NCBI GenBank assembly: GCA_037043235.1
Contig: JAWRVZ010000027.1
Coordinates: 4,775,501 to 4,839,500 of the forward strand
DNA from: Rhodeus uyekii
Taxonomy: Eukaryota > Chordata > Actinopteri > Cypriniformes > Acheilognathidae
Length of the DNA: 64,000 nt
Direction of reading: 5' to 3'
Shown here: piece after piece, positions 1 through 13,935 of the stretch
Layout of the letters: each line of letters starts with the position of its first letter
How positions within the stretch are numbered: position 1 is the stretch's first letter
The notes under the pieces: model-generated
What the model saw: only the letters and a program-made list of their open reading frames with translations
Told to the model about the DNA's origin: nothing
Database searches by the model: none
Made by a program: the position numbers and the translations under genes

Positions 1-318
1 AAAAGAGATTAAAATAATGTAGCCCGATATAAATCAATGCAAAAATCAGATATTGCTTTACTATTAGGTGCTTTTCATACAGGAATGCGAATCTTTTCAC
101 ATCATTTATTGTGCAGGTTTCCTTTCACACAAACACAAGATGAGTGTGACATGTCAAACAAAACAGAACCATAATCGCTTTAATCATCAGTTAATTTAAT
201 AGCAGAAATCTATTGATGTTTCAAGCAAGATTGATGTTTCAAAACGGACAAGATAATGTCATTAATACGTATTTCAATGAATTATTAAATCTGTGATCAA
301 TGAAGATGGAGAAGATGG

Positions 319-469
319 CTTTCCTGTAGCTCAATTAGTAGAGCATTGGTGTTTGCAACGCCAAGGTCATGGGTTTGATCCCAGGGAACGCAAGAACTGA
401 TTCAATGCATTTCTTGAATGCAATGTATGTCGCTTTAGTTTAAAGCATCTGCCAAATGCATAAATGTCA
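319..469 (+). repeat. tRNA-Ala-like SINE
   Basis: The left part looks like a tRNA. It has an A-box-like TAGCTCAATTAGTAGAGCA, a TTTGCAA anticodon loop (TGC, alanine-like) and a B-box-like GGTTTGATCCC. It runs into a tail resembling the common fish SINE tail (tcgcttt... then ctgccaaatgcataaatg). The tail and two more copies in this window (9873-9998 and about 48582-48702, both reversed) argue for a retroposed SINE and not a working tRNA gene. Confidence 0.75.
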
Positions 470-1228
470 AACCGTCTTGAGATTTACTGTAGATATCCTA
501 TTGTAAATTAGGCTACTGTAAAATTTCATTTGATGTACATAGAAATGCAATTTACTATTGTATTGCGCACTGTACGATTTTGGTAACGATTTGGCCGCCT
601 GAGGCTCACTTGGTGAATCCTAATAGTTTCTTCTGATCGAAAGTCTTTTAAGTCAAGTTCTTCCACAGCCGATCAAAATTAATCTCAGATGAAATTCTGG
701 CCGTGTCAGAAGAGGTTTGATGTTCATTTAGGATCAGTGTCCTTATGTTTTATTAACAGTTCAGTAGTACGGTATGTCAACCATTTTTGAGAAATAAATG
801 GTTAAAATTCCTGTAAATTTGGGTCAAGGCTTAGTGAAAATAAAAATGATCTTACATTTTTGAATTGTGTTTAATAATGTTCACAGTCACTGAATGAGTC
901 ATGAGTGATAAACTCAGGATGAGTCTATTTGCATGTATCCGTGCATGCTTGCTTGATGTGTGTGAACCAATGAGTGTTATGCAGCATTTGATCTTCTGCA
1001 AGAGGTTTGTTCTCACAGAGCTTCGGGTGAGCTTCTGAGCTTATGTTCGCTGATCAATGTTTATATGTAAACAAAAAGCCTTAAAATCAATAAGGCGATC
1101 AAGTCTCTTAAGAAAATATAATTCATATGGATTCGGTTTATGATCTCATTATGAAATTAATGGTCAAATTAGTTGTCAATGGAGGGACAGAAAGCTCTCA
1201 GATTTCATCAAAAAGATCTTCATTTGAG

Positions 1229-1322
1229 TTCCAAAGATGAACAAAAGTCTTACAGGTTTGGGATGAATTTTGTCTTTACAGACAATGTCTTTACAGAATT
1301 TTGGGGTGAACTAACCCTTTAA
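1229..1322. repeat. Fragment of cyprinid foldback repeat
   Basis: The end 'ggggtgaactaaccctttaa' and the preceding 'acaggtttgggatgaa' match the right half of the inverted-repeat element seen more completely at 7446-7750 and 38758-39049. Only one arm remains. Confidence 0.5.
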
Positions 1323-2353
1323 AACATCTTGACTGATTTACAGTCGGTAATTAACAACAACTGAGAGCCAATACAGTTTATATACATAGTACAGTTTAAT
1401 ATAAATAGTACAATGTGCACCCAGCTTTAGGCTATACTGTTTGAGAATCATGCATCATGACTAATACTGAATAAATTAATATTTTTAATGGGTTAAGAGA
1501 CCAGCACAAAACAGCTAAGACCATGCAGCAACCCATATTTGATTTGGTATTATCAGCAGTGACATATTAAGGTAATTTGCCTGACATTTTTTTTTACAGT
1601 GTTGAGTTTGTGAATGCTGTACTTTTAACTATAAAATCTCTTAATGTGTAGATACAGTCAGATACTCAGACTGGGCCTAGCATTGCATGGTACCATGAAC
1701 CCTCCCACCGTTCTGTTTGCAATCTCTCCTCCCTCTGTGTCCTAGATTTTGTTAAAATGATGTCATCGTGTTTGTCACGTGAACGACTTGACTTTTTTTT
1801 TCTTGCCTGTCAGTGTGTGTGAGCTGTTCACATCTGCTGGGCTCCTGAAAAACTGGAAGCCTGTCTGTGTCTGCTTAAACACCCATTAATAATTGCAGGG
1901 TCTGAGCACAACGATCGGTTTGAACCTGCTATTTACTTCCTCTAACTCAACTATCTCTAGTATTTCAGAGTGTTTTATTTTTGTTTTGTTTTGCAAGACT
2001 CTTATTTCCTTGACATGCATGTTTAAATACATATAACGTATAATATTTAAAATACATAATATTCATATAATTTGTTGAATTCATTCAAGCTAAGCATTCC
2101 ATCAGAAGTGTCCTATTGGCTGGAACACTGCAGGGAATTCTCACAGCTGCTGCTTTGAGAATGGGATGGGCGGGACGGGTCTGTGTGCAGTTGCCCTTGG
2201 TGAGCAAACTTTAAACATAAACCACAAACCTATTTGGTATTCTGCCATTGGCTATGTGTACTTAATGTCTTAATGTCTGTCTGTAACTCATAATAAATGA
2301 GTCATGGACTTCTATACTTCACCTAAATTCTTGCAGTCCTCTGCACACACACA

Positions 2354-2355
<2 letters not shown>

Positions 2356-2397
<42 letters not shown>
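2356..2397. repeat. (TA)n microsatellite
   Basis: An uninterrupted run of about 21 TA units, preceded by a short CA run. Confidence 0.95.
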
Positions 2398-2400
<3 letters not shown>

Positions 2401-3855
2401 TATTTCAACTTTAAAATTTATTTTGTTGTTAGGAAGAAATCTGGAAATCTTTATGGAACATTACAGTATTTACTTTAAATGATTTATCCACATGTGGATA
2501 GGCGTAATTCATGCGCCCTCATAATCTTTAACCAACATAACTAGACTTTGCAGCAACATCTCTTCTCTAATGACATGTTTATTGGCATGAGGGCGGGGCA
2601 ACCTGTCACTCACATGACATCACAGCAATACCAACCCTCAACCATCCAATCAATTCCACATTCAATTTTCTTTTTCAAAAAGCCATTTCTCTCAAATATA
2701 CGTCACAATAGATAGAAACACTGTTGCAACTTTGGTTATTTTGTAAAAAAGGATTGTGTGCCATCAATATTAATAAACTTTTCCTCTTTTCCCTTTTCCT
2801 AATAAAGTATTTTCCTCCAAAATGTTAGGAAGTTATTAATACCAATAAACACCTTTTGTAACCTTTAGAGGTTGCTTTTAGATACCTTTAGATGTTCTTC
2901 TTTGTTACACATAAAAATTCAAACAGTGACATAAATCAAGTACTAATAATCTGTCTAATTTATTCACTTGTACTCTATTGTTCTGATATCAAAATGCCTC
3001 CTGTGTAGCAGGTAACATCTGGAAGTAGGTATGGTGAAAAGGAAGCTTTGAATTTAAATAAAAAGATAATCATATTATGTTTGTCAGTCTTTGCATATAC
3101 GATTTGCATATATCTTCCTGTTATACCCCCCTTGTTCCCGCAGAATAGCCGTAGTCTTTTTTTATGCCTGCGGCATGGATAATATTGATTTTTGGTCCTG
3201 TGCGCTGCAGTGAACCGGATCAGAGAATATGCTGAAAAAGCAACAGAGATGCAGTCTGTTAAACGTGTACAAGGAGCTATGTGAGACCTGTAGGCTTATT
3301 GTTTTTACTGCTCAAATGTTGTTAGCAACCAACCTATAAACTGAAACATTCATGCATGAAAACAAAGAAAGGGAAGAGAGAGAAGCGAGTGAAAAGGACA
3401 GATAAGAATAGGCTAGTGGTTTAGCCAAAGGAATAGGCTAAAGTACGAAATTTGCATTTATCAATGACAATACAATCAGTGTAAGAGGTTATATATACCG
3501 GTATGCATTGCAGATGTGTGACAGCAGAAACAATGCATGTATGGCAAAGGACAAACATCACATCTCTTGAGACTATCATCATCTTTCAAAGGCCAATGAT
3601 CATGTCTGCTTCAGGAAAAATACTGATACAGGAAAACATAATCTTTTTGGACTCACATGAGAATGGTACAGGAAATGTGTCTTTATCCTTACAATATTAC
3701 ATTTTAACAGAGCTGTCAGTTTCTATGTCTTCTAGACTGCCCGTGGAGAGGAGAATTGCTAAAAATATTTACTTTGGACCCACTTGTATTTAAGATAATA
3801 TGCATTTCTAATAGAATTAATTTATCTTTCAGTTATATATCATGGTCTATGAATA

Positions 3856-3988
<133 letters not shown>

Positions 3989-4506
3989 AGTGTTGGATAG
4001 TAACTGATTACATATAATCTGGATTATGCAATCAGATTTTTAAAAATAAGTACTTGTTATTAGATTATATTACGCTTTAAAAGACATGTATTTAGATAAT
4101 AGTTACTTTTGTATAACATGATCACATATTACTCACACAATGGCAGTACATCTGTCTCCGCTCCACCCACTCATCACAGTCTCACTATTTAAGGAGTCTC
4201 CACTCCGTTCACCATTGTCTGGTCTTGTTCATACTGACCTACTTACCCGACTCCCTACCTGTGAAACTCACCTGTTGTATTGTCCAAATTCATCTTCAAG
4301 TCTTCAGCCAGCCAGCTTGCACTAGTCAGCACAAGGAAAGACTTTTGAGACTGTTCAGTTTACAAAAAGACTTACCTGCTTGCATTGCTTGTTTCCTGCT
4401 CATTCCTACTAATAAACTACCTGTTGTGGAAGTTACCTGTTTTATCTCCTTCTGTTGCTGATAGCATCATCCATAATTTATTATGTATATTCCTAGTGGC
4501 AGACCT

Positions 4507-4765
4507 GGGGTCTCATTTATAAAACTGTGCGTAGGATCCCTATTAAAAGTTCGCGTATGCCTAAAAGTCAAAAATGGCATACGCCAAAAAATAAGAAAAA
4601 TGTAACCATTTGTGTCGCCAATTCCCTTTGTCTCCAGAATGTGCGAACGCACCGCTCAAAGTTTGCTTCAAGGTCCGCACATTCTCCCATCAAGTTTGTT
4701 TTTTATATATCACAACCTTTGCGTGGAAACTTGCGTACGTACGTTTCCTTTATAAATGAGACCCC
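4507..4765. mobile_element. MITE with GGGGTCTCATTTATAAA terminal inverted repeats
   Basis: The first 17 bases, GGGGTCTCATTTATAAA, are exactly repeated in reverse complement at the right end (TTTATAAATGAGACCCC, ending 4765). The 259-bp interior has no coding signature, so it is a non-autonomous DNA transposon. I saw no clear target-site duplication and cannot assign the superfamily. Confidence 0.8.
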
Positions 4766-4804
4766 TGTTCATTTGCAGGGTCCACTTCATCATAATTATC
4801 CACA

Positions 4805-5043
4805 CACATTGAATTTGGCACAGGTTTTACGCCGGATGCCCTTCCCGATGCAACAAAGCACTGAGATGGCTGCATGGGACACACTCACCTGCATGTCTTT
4901 GGACTGTAGGGAAAACCAGAGCACCGGGATACAGGAAGAGCATGCAAACTCCACACAAAAAAGACTCCTGGTTCAGCAAGGGCTCGAGCCATCGACATTC
5001 TTTCTTTGAGGACACAGTGCTACCCTGAGACACCGTGCCACCC
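4805..5043 (-). repeat. DANA-like tRNA-derived SINE
   Basis: On the minus strand it starts with a tRNA-like head (GGCACGGTGTCTCAGGGTAG, then B-box-like GGCTCGAGCCC). It continues with words typical of zebrafish DANA/mermaid SINEs: GTGTGGAGTTTGCATGCTCT, ACAGTCCAAAGACATGCAGG and GAAGGGCATCCGGCGTAAAA. DANA elements are a hallmark of the Danio lineage and its relatives, which supports a cyprinid-type host. Confidence 0.75.
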
Positions 5044-5234
5044 AAATCATTCATAATTTACTGATTTATATCAGTATGGTACAAGATGATCTTATTCAAT
5101 TCAATGAGATAAACGAGTTATCAAAAAGTAGTCAGCTAATATTACCAAAAATCTGTAATGTAATTGATTACATTACTAACTTGTCATAATTTGGGATCAG
5201 CTACAAATTGTAAATAATCTACCCTGCATATACT

Positions 5235-5242
5235 CACACACA

Positions 5243-5280
<38 letters not shown>
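5235..5280. repeat. (CA)n(GA)n microsatellite
   Basis: Thirteen CA units pass directly into ten GA units. Confidence 0.95.
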
Positions 5281-5417
5281 TACAGATTTACATTTACATT
5301 ACATTTATGTTTAATAATTTACCAGACACTTTACCCACAAGGAGAAAAGAAGAAGCAATTAAACCAACAATATAGGGCAAAAATATGCAAGAGATGTGAT
5401 TAGTTTTATATACATAG

Positions 5418-5418
<1 letters not shown>

Positions 5419-5486
<68 letters not shown>
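5419..5486. repeat. (AT)n-(CATA)n-(CA)n microsatellite
   Basis: A TA run changes through short CATA units into a CA run. Confidence 0.95.
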
Positions 5487-5924
5487 TCTCTGTTGACAAT
5501 TACAGCATGTGGTACTGGGGTAACAAAATAGGGCCAGATGGAAGAGTGAGTATTAAAAAGGATGGGCCATCCCCTCATTCCCTGCTGGGACAGCTGCATC
5601 CTCCCCCTGTGTACTGCTATTCAGATTCAGGGTCATGTGATCTATACATAATGGCCGTTAATGTAGGCTTGTGTATTGGATACTAGTCAGTATCTAAGCA
5701 ACTCAGTTATTCATCGCCTAGCAACGGCTGAAGGATGGGAGGAGGGCATGGGGGTTGGGTGTCCCGTGGCCTATATTCCTCAACGTCTATGCTGGGTCAT
5801 TTCACTCTATACATTAATGACTCAACAAATTTAAAGAACAAAAATATTCAAACGCATTTGTATTTCAATCTGAAGAGGAGTAGTGATGAGATGCTGAATA
5901 AAGCTAATGAAACTACACTCTGAA

Positions 5925-6020
5925 AAATGCTGGGTTGATTTTAACCCAACTTTGGGTCAAATATGGAATAACCAAACTGTTAAAAATTTAATTCAACAAT
6001 TTAACCCAACGCCTGGGAAT
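5925..6020. repeat. Short palindromic repeat with TGGGTT/AACCCA words
   Basis: Contains 'gctgggttgattttaaccca', then 'ctttgggtcaaatatgga' and, further on, 'aatttaacccaacgcc'. These opposed words look like a degenerate palindromic MITE. No coding content. Confidence 0.5.
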
Positions 6021-6695
6021 GTCAATATTCGACTCAAATTTGACTCGCATTTTTTCTTAGAGTTTATTATTTTGTGCTTTTGCTACATCCTGTAAATCTT
6101 TCATATTTTTACACAAAGCCTTACAACTTGCTTTTCACTCCAGGTTATCAGGTATATAGCAATTTCATCCCAATTTTCTTACTTGGATTTGGTAAAGTGT
6201 AACTTGGATAAGCTATATACTGTATAAGAGTCCCTCTCTCAGTTCCTTTTCTAAGCACAATTTAAAGAATGGAAAACAAATATGTGATATCGAACTCCAA
6301 AATTCACCCCAGGCTAAGCAGAAGGTGTCAAAGACAACAGATGGAGAATAGGTTGATCAAATTACACAAAGATGCGCAAAGGTTTACGTGTACAAGGTGT
6401 TAATCTAAAATTATTTTTCCAATTGTATGATAGAAATGTTTCAAAAAGCATTGGGTTAATGGGAGGGTACAGGAGAACAACTAAACTTGATTTTATATCT
6501 TAATTTCACACGTTCTTCTTTTTAGCTGGTGATTACAGCCTTATTAGGATGTGATAGTTACAGTTAGTGATAGAAACAAACTCTTTGATTCCTGAACAAT
6601 CATGTCTTGGATTAAAAACATCAGGCTATTCAGTATTTCATATCCACTGGGTGAGGTTCTGGGAGGAGTTTCACTAACCTTAATCTTCCTGGCAA

Positions 6696-6796
6696 CCAAT
6701 AAAAATTAGTCTAGCCCTCCGAACTAGGCAGATTTCATGGCGTTTGACCAATCAAATGTGAGAAACGTAGTCACCAGGGCAACACTCATATATAAA
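6696..6796 (+). promoter_or_regulatory. Core promoter of first alpha-tubulin gene (CCAAT x2, TATA)
   Basis: CCAAT pentamers lie at 6696-6700 and 6748-6752, and TATAAA at 6791-6796. The start codon is about 90 bp further on, so transcription probably starts near 6820. No CRE-like TGACGTCA is seen here, unlike the second tubulin promoter. Confidence 0.7.
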
Positions 6797-6886
6797 GTGA
6801 GATCAGTCCGTTATAACGTTATTCTTCTTACATCGACCCCTAGTTGTCGAACTGTAAGATCTCTCCAAGCAACACTACCAGGAACA

Positions 6887-9572
<2,686 letters not shown>

Positions 9573-9685
9573 AATGACAGAAAGAAGTGTGACATGCAGG
9601 AACCATGAAATGGAAAAATACGAGCAGTGAAAATTAAACCTCACAACCAATGAAAATTGTTGTTACAGCTCTTTTGGACATCTGA

Positions 9686-9691
9686 AATAAA
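9686..9691 (+). promoter_or_regulatory. Poly(A) signal of first tubulin gene
   Basis: Canonical AATAAA 114 bp past the stop codon, followed by a GT-rich stretch (gggtgtgtcttgtgtt) typical of a downstream element. Confidence 0.85.
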
Positions 9692-10866
9692 GCTCCTTGT
9701 AAACTAATTAGGGTGTGTCTTGTGTTAAATTGTTGTGTATATTTATATGAATAATGTATAGCAGATACATCAACGGTATTGTTTTAAAGACCAACATTTA
9801 AACAGGTGAAATATAATAATTATTAAAATGTATGAAAAGTAAAAAGGTGGGGGGAAAACCACTTTCCAACATGACATTTATGCATTTGCCAGATGCCTTC
9901 AATAAACATTGACATTCTGTTCAGTTCTTGCTTTCCCTGGGAATCAAACCTACAACTTTGGCGTTGCAAGCACCTACAGATTCTACTGTTTGAGCAACAT
10001 TTAATATACCAGAATGTTGTGCTCAAATACTGAGGAATGTGTTACCAGTGTCTTCAGAAACTATTCATATATACATTCGATTGAATACATCGGTGCCCAT
10101 GAATGAGACAGAAAACACAAGTACAAGTACAAAATATTTCTCTTAATTTACCATTTAAAAAGTAACATGATCACAACATAAGCAGCACTAGCCTAAACAA
10201 TACATTTCTGAATATTGCTGCAGTAAATGACCATCATTTTAGTTAAAATCTTTAGTGACTATTATGGCTATTTTTATCATTTATGATCAGCTTTTAAAAC
10301 AGATGACATCTCTTCTCTGCAACAACATTTCCATGAGAACAATACCGACTGTGTAGCTATGAGGGCAGTGCCGATATTACATTGCAAATTCATGCAAATG
10401 AATGATTCCTAAGCATCATCATGTGGTATTCTGATGAATATATCCAATTATCATACATTAAATAAAACTGGGTATATTTTACTCATGATAATTAAAGTGA
10501 TAATCCAAATAAATGAGACAATTTCCTCATACCAAGTCTCTAATGCTATAAACGCAGCATTTATGGGTTTTATTTTTTAATGGCAGGTAATTATGCAAGC
10601 AAAGAATAATCAATGCACACATTGTCAAAGTCTTAACTGCTTAACTGGTTGGCTAATGAAAAATACATGCAAAATACAACAGACATCAATGACCATAATT
10701 ACAGCGCTACACACCCAATTTCAAACAAAAACCATCAGACAAAATAAGGTTAATTTTCTTTAATTTCACTAAAAGGTCACTTTTATGACCAACATTCATT
10801 ATTACTCAAGTTTGCCTCTTACAGCTTTTCTAAAACAAGCGTTGATGTTCAAAGGTTGAGAATCAG
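9692..10866. other. Intergenic spacer between the tubulin genes
   Basis: AT-rich sequence without a supported gene. It holds a reversed SINE copy at 9873-9998 and otherwise nothing I recognise. It does not resemble the 5' flank of the first tubulin gene by eye. Confidence 0.6.
9873..9998 (-). repeat. tRNA-Ala-like SINE, reversed copy
   Basis: The minus strand reads tgctcaaacagtagaat, then tgcttgcaacgccaa, a B-box-like ggtttgattcccaggg, and the tail ctggcaaatgcataaatg. It has the same organisation as the copy at 319-469 but with a degenerate A box. Confidence 0.7.
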
Positions 10867-10977
10867 CCAATGGCGTGTTACTGATTCTGAATCCAACCAA
10901 TGGGAATGTGACAGGAATCAAAACGTCACCACTCGCGCGCTCCGCCTTTTGTGACGTCAGACAGAAGAGTATAAATA
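10867..10977 (+). promoter_or_regulatory. Core promoter of second alpha-tubulin gene (CCAAT x2, CRE, TATA)
   Basis: CCAAT boxes lie at 10867-10871 and 10897-10901. A perfect palindromic cAMP-response-type TGACGTCA is at 10952-10959, and TATAAATA at 10970-10977. A GC-rich patch (actcgcgcgctccgcc) lies between. Transcription probably starts near 11000, giving a 5'UTR of about 120 nt. The CRE sits immediately before the TATA box, so CREB/ATF-type input is plausible but not shown. Confidence 0.75.
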
Positions 10978-11119
10978 CTCCCACCCCACTGTTTCAGGCA
11001 CTTCATTCTCTCACCAGACTCATTATAGTCAACCTGTGAGAGCCGTTATAACAGAACAACTACGTTTTATCTCCTCTTATTTTTTTAAACGAGACAAATT
11101 AAATAAAACCGCTTTGATA

Positions 11120-13808
11120 ATGGTGAGTATAAGGCTGTTTTTTAAACGTTTGTGCAAATTGTGAAGGAGGTATCAATTTTGTTAAAGATGGGTGTTTTAA
11201 TGACGTCATCTGCGGTAACGGTTTTTTGACAGTGTATTTAAACTTATTTTAATATTAACGTGATATTTCTTTGGTTCTTATTTTTTTTAAACAGCCTACG
11301 AAATTATATTATTTAGGCTCATTTGGGTAATTATTTGGACAAGTGTTTTTTTTTCTGTTTTTGAACGTGTTATACTGATTGAATGTCAAGGAAAGTAGTA
11401 CAAATGTATTTTTGATAACGCGAAGTACATGAATCTTTTTTAAATTCAATTAAAAGACTTGTTTTCTACCTTAATCGAAAACGACAGCTATTAAAACCCA
11501 AATCTCATGATCAAGGCCGTTGTAAAGAGGATTTAGTGCCGTGCTCAGTGAAACCTCTTCTTTTGTTCTGATTGCGCTCAGTCGCATCTCTAAAGCAAAG
11601 CGCACCCGGCACCGGAAGTGAGTCAGGAGGACCACGTGCGTTCTGATGAAACTGATGAATCAAGAAGTTTAAGCCTCAATACGTTCCTCATGCTTCTGTT
11701 TAGTGACCATCTGGTTCGTCAACATTACCAGCCTTAAACAGGCTTTTCCCCCCAATTCTGATTTGATTGTTAAAATTGTATGCAATTCTTTAGTCTTAAA
11801 ATGACCTTCGATTATTAAAATTACTGTAATTGTATGATTTAAGTGCTGTTTTACGTTGTGTGTGCTTTAAATCCAATTTAAGTGTTTAATGACGCTCTTA
11901 AAATGTTTTTGTAGATATAATATTTCAAATTTAATGTGATTTTATAGGAATACAAGCAACACTTTCAAACAAAGCCAATCCCCCCCCCCCCCCCCCCCCC
12001 CCCCCCCCTTTTAAACAATGACTGGTCTGTTTCATCAGCTGTTTGTGCAACTGAAGCAGTTTCTGATCCACAGCGGATGCTCTTTTTTTTCCTGTACCTA
12101 TTCAGTGTAATACATTGCTTGATCACACAAAGATTCTATTCATGTCTGTTTACTTGCATGTCAAAGAGCCTTTTGTTTGTTTTATGTATTAGAAGTTTAA
12201 GTCATTACTTGGTTATAGATTGACATAAGTGTAATGTCTATACATCTTTGTATAAATCTCTCCTCCCTTCACAGCGTGAGTGCATCTCTGTCCACGTTGG
12301 TCAAGCTGGAGTCCAGATTGGCAATGCCTGCTGGGAACTCTATTGTCTTGAGCATGGCATCCAGCCAGATGGACAAATGCCCAGTGACAAGGCCATCGGA
12401 AGAGCCGACGACTCCTTCAACACCTTCTTCAGTGAGACTGGAGCTGGAAAGCACGTTCCCAGGGCTGTTTTTGTAGACCTGGAGCCCACTGTCATTGGTA
12501 AGAGGATGCATTTATTTGTTGCAATATTTTTTACCATTCTTTATTGGAAGTAATAAATACTCATGACCCGTCTGTCCAGATGAGGTGCGCTCTGGGACAT
12601 ACCGTCAGCTGTTCCACCCTGAGCAGCTCATCACAGGGAAGGAAGATGCTGCCAATAACTACGCTCGCGGTCACTACACTATTGGCAAGGAGCTCATTGA
12701 TCTCGTTTTGGACAGAATGCGCAAACTGGTTAGTCATTAATTAAATGACAATGCCTTTGTAAATTAATTGGACTTAAATAGTTTAATTAAAATCATACTT
12801 GATTGTCTTTTTAAAACAAATTATACATTTCAGGCTGACCAGTGCACAGGCCTGCAGGGTTTCCTGGTGTTCCACAGCTTTGGTGGTGGAACTGGTTCTG
12901 GCTTCACCTCTCTGTTGATGGAGCGTCTGTCTGTGGACTATGGCAAGAAGTCCAAGCTTGAGTTCTCCATCTACCCTGCTCCTCAGGTCTCCACCGCGGT
13001 GGTAGAGCCTTACAACGCCATCCTGACCACCCACACCACCCTAGAGCACTCTGACTGTGCCTTCATGGTAGACAATGAGGCCATTTATGATATCTGCCGT
13101 AGGAACCTCGACATTGAGCGTCCTTCTTACACCAACCTCAACAGGCTGATCAGTCAGATTGTGTCCTCCATCACAGCCTCTCTCAGGTTTGATGGCGCCC
13201 TCAATGTCGATCTCACTGAGTTCCAGACCAACTTGGTGCCTTATCCTCGTATCCACTTCCCACTGGCTACCTACGCCCCAGTGATCTCCGCCGAGAAGGC
13301 TTACCATGAGCAGCTCTCTGTGGCTGAAATCACTAATGCTTGCTTTGAGCCAGCCAATCAGATGGTGAAATGTGACCCGCGTCACGGCAAGTACATGGCT
13401 TGCTGCCTGCTCTACCGTGGTGACGTGGTGCCCAAAGATGTGAACGCTGCAATCGCCACCATCAAGACCAAGCGCACCATCCAGTTTGTGGACTGGTGTC
13501 CCACTGGTTTCAAGGTTGGCATCAACTACCAGCCTCCCACTGTGGTTCCAGGTGGTGATCTGGCTAAAGTGCAGAGGGCCGTGTGCATGCTGAGCAACAC
13601 CACAGCTATTGCTGAGGCCTGGGCTCGTCTGGATCATAAGTTCGATCTGATGTACGCCAAGCGTGCCTTTGTGCACTGGTATGTGGGTGAGGGTATGGAG
13701 GAGGGCGAGTTCTCAGAGGCCAGAGAGGACATGGCTGCCCTGGAGAAAGATTACGAGGAGGTTGGAGCTGAAAGTGTGGATGGAGAAGATGAGGGGGAAG
13801 AATATTAG
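11120..13808 (+). CDS. tuba1c: Alpha-tubulin, TUBA1C-like, variant K40 loop (449 aa, 4 exons)
   Basis: Second tandem alpha-tubulin. Exons: 11120-11122 (ATG only, followed by gtgagt), 12275-12497, 12580-12728 and 12834-13808, ending TAG. Exons 1-3 match the first gene's exon lengths exactly; the last is 975 nt. It keeps MREC, GGGTGSG, DLTEF and the C-terminal Tyr. The tail (VGAESVDGEDEGEEY) and LISQIV resemble mammalian TUBA1C. Differences from the neighbour include I7V, YNAIL for YNSIL, and SDKAIGRADD for [10 protein letters not shown] around Lys40. Exon 4 is nearly identical to its neighbour at nucleotide level. The protein call is certain; the paralogue name is by tail similarity. Confidence 0.96.
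11980..12008. repeat. Poly-C tract of 29 in tubulin intron 1
   Basis: An uninterrupted C homopolymer inside intron 1 of the second tubulin gene, about 270 bp before the exon 2 acceptor. Such runs are length-unstable and easily misassembled, and they can form i-motif or G-quadruplex structures. Confidence 0.95.
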
Positions 13809-13929
13809 AAAAGTTTTTCAATTTTCTACCTATTGTTTCTTGTCCATTGTTGTTTGTGCGTTTCTTTTTCTCACTTTCTAGCGGTCAACTGGTTAAAAGG
13901 TCAATCTTTTGTGTCATGTACTTGAAAGA

Positions 13930-13935
13930 AATAAA
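13930..13935 (+). promoter_or_regulatory. Poly(A) signal of second tubulin gene
   Basis: AATAAA about 122 bp past the stop codon, followed by GT-rich sequence (gtttgtaatg, then ggtcttgttttt). Confidence 0.85.

Noticed and set aside
319..395. Possible functional tRNA-Ala gene
   Set aside because: The tRNA-like part is fused to a SINE tail and recurs as degenerate copies in the window; stem pairing is imperfect and there is no clear terminator straight after it.
3503..3793. 96-codon open frame on +
   Set aside because: No recognisable domain, no splice or promoter context, AT-rich surroundings; compatible with chance.
4527..5009. 160-codon open frame on +
   Set aside because: Runs through a MITE and a reversed DANA-like SINE, so it is repeat-derived noise.
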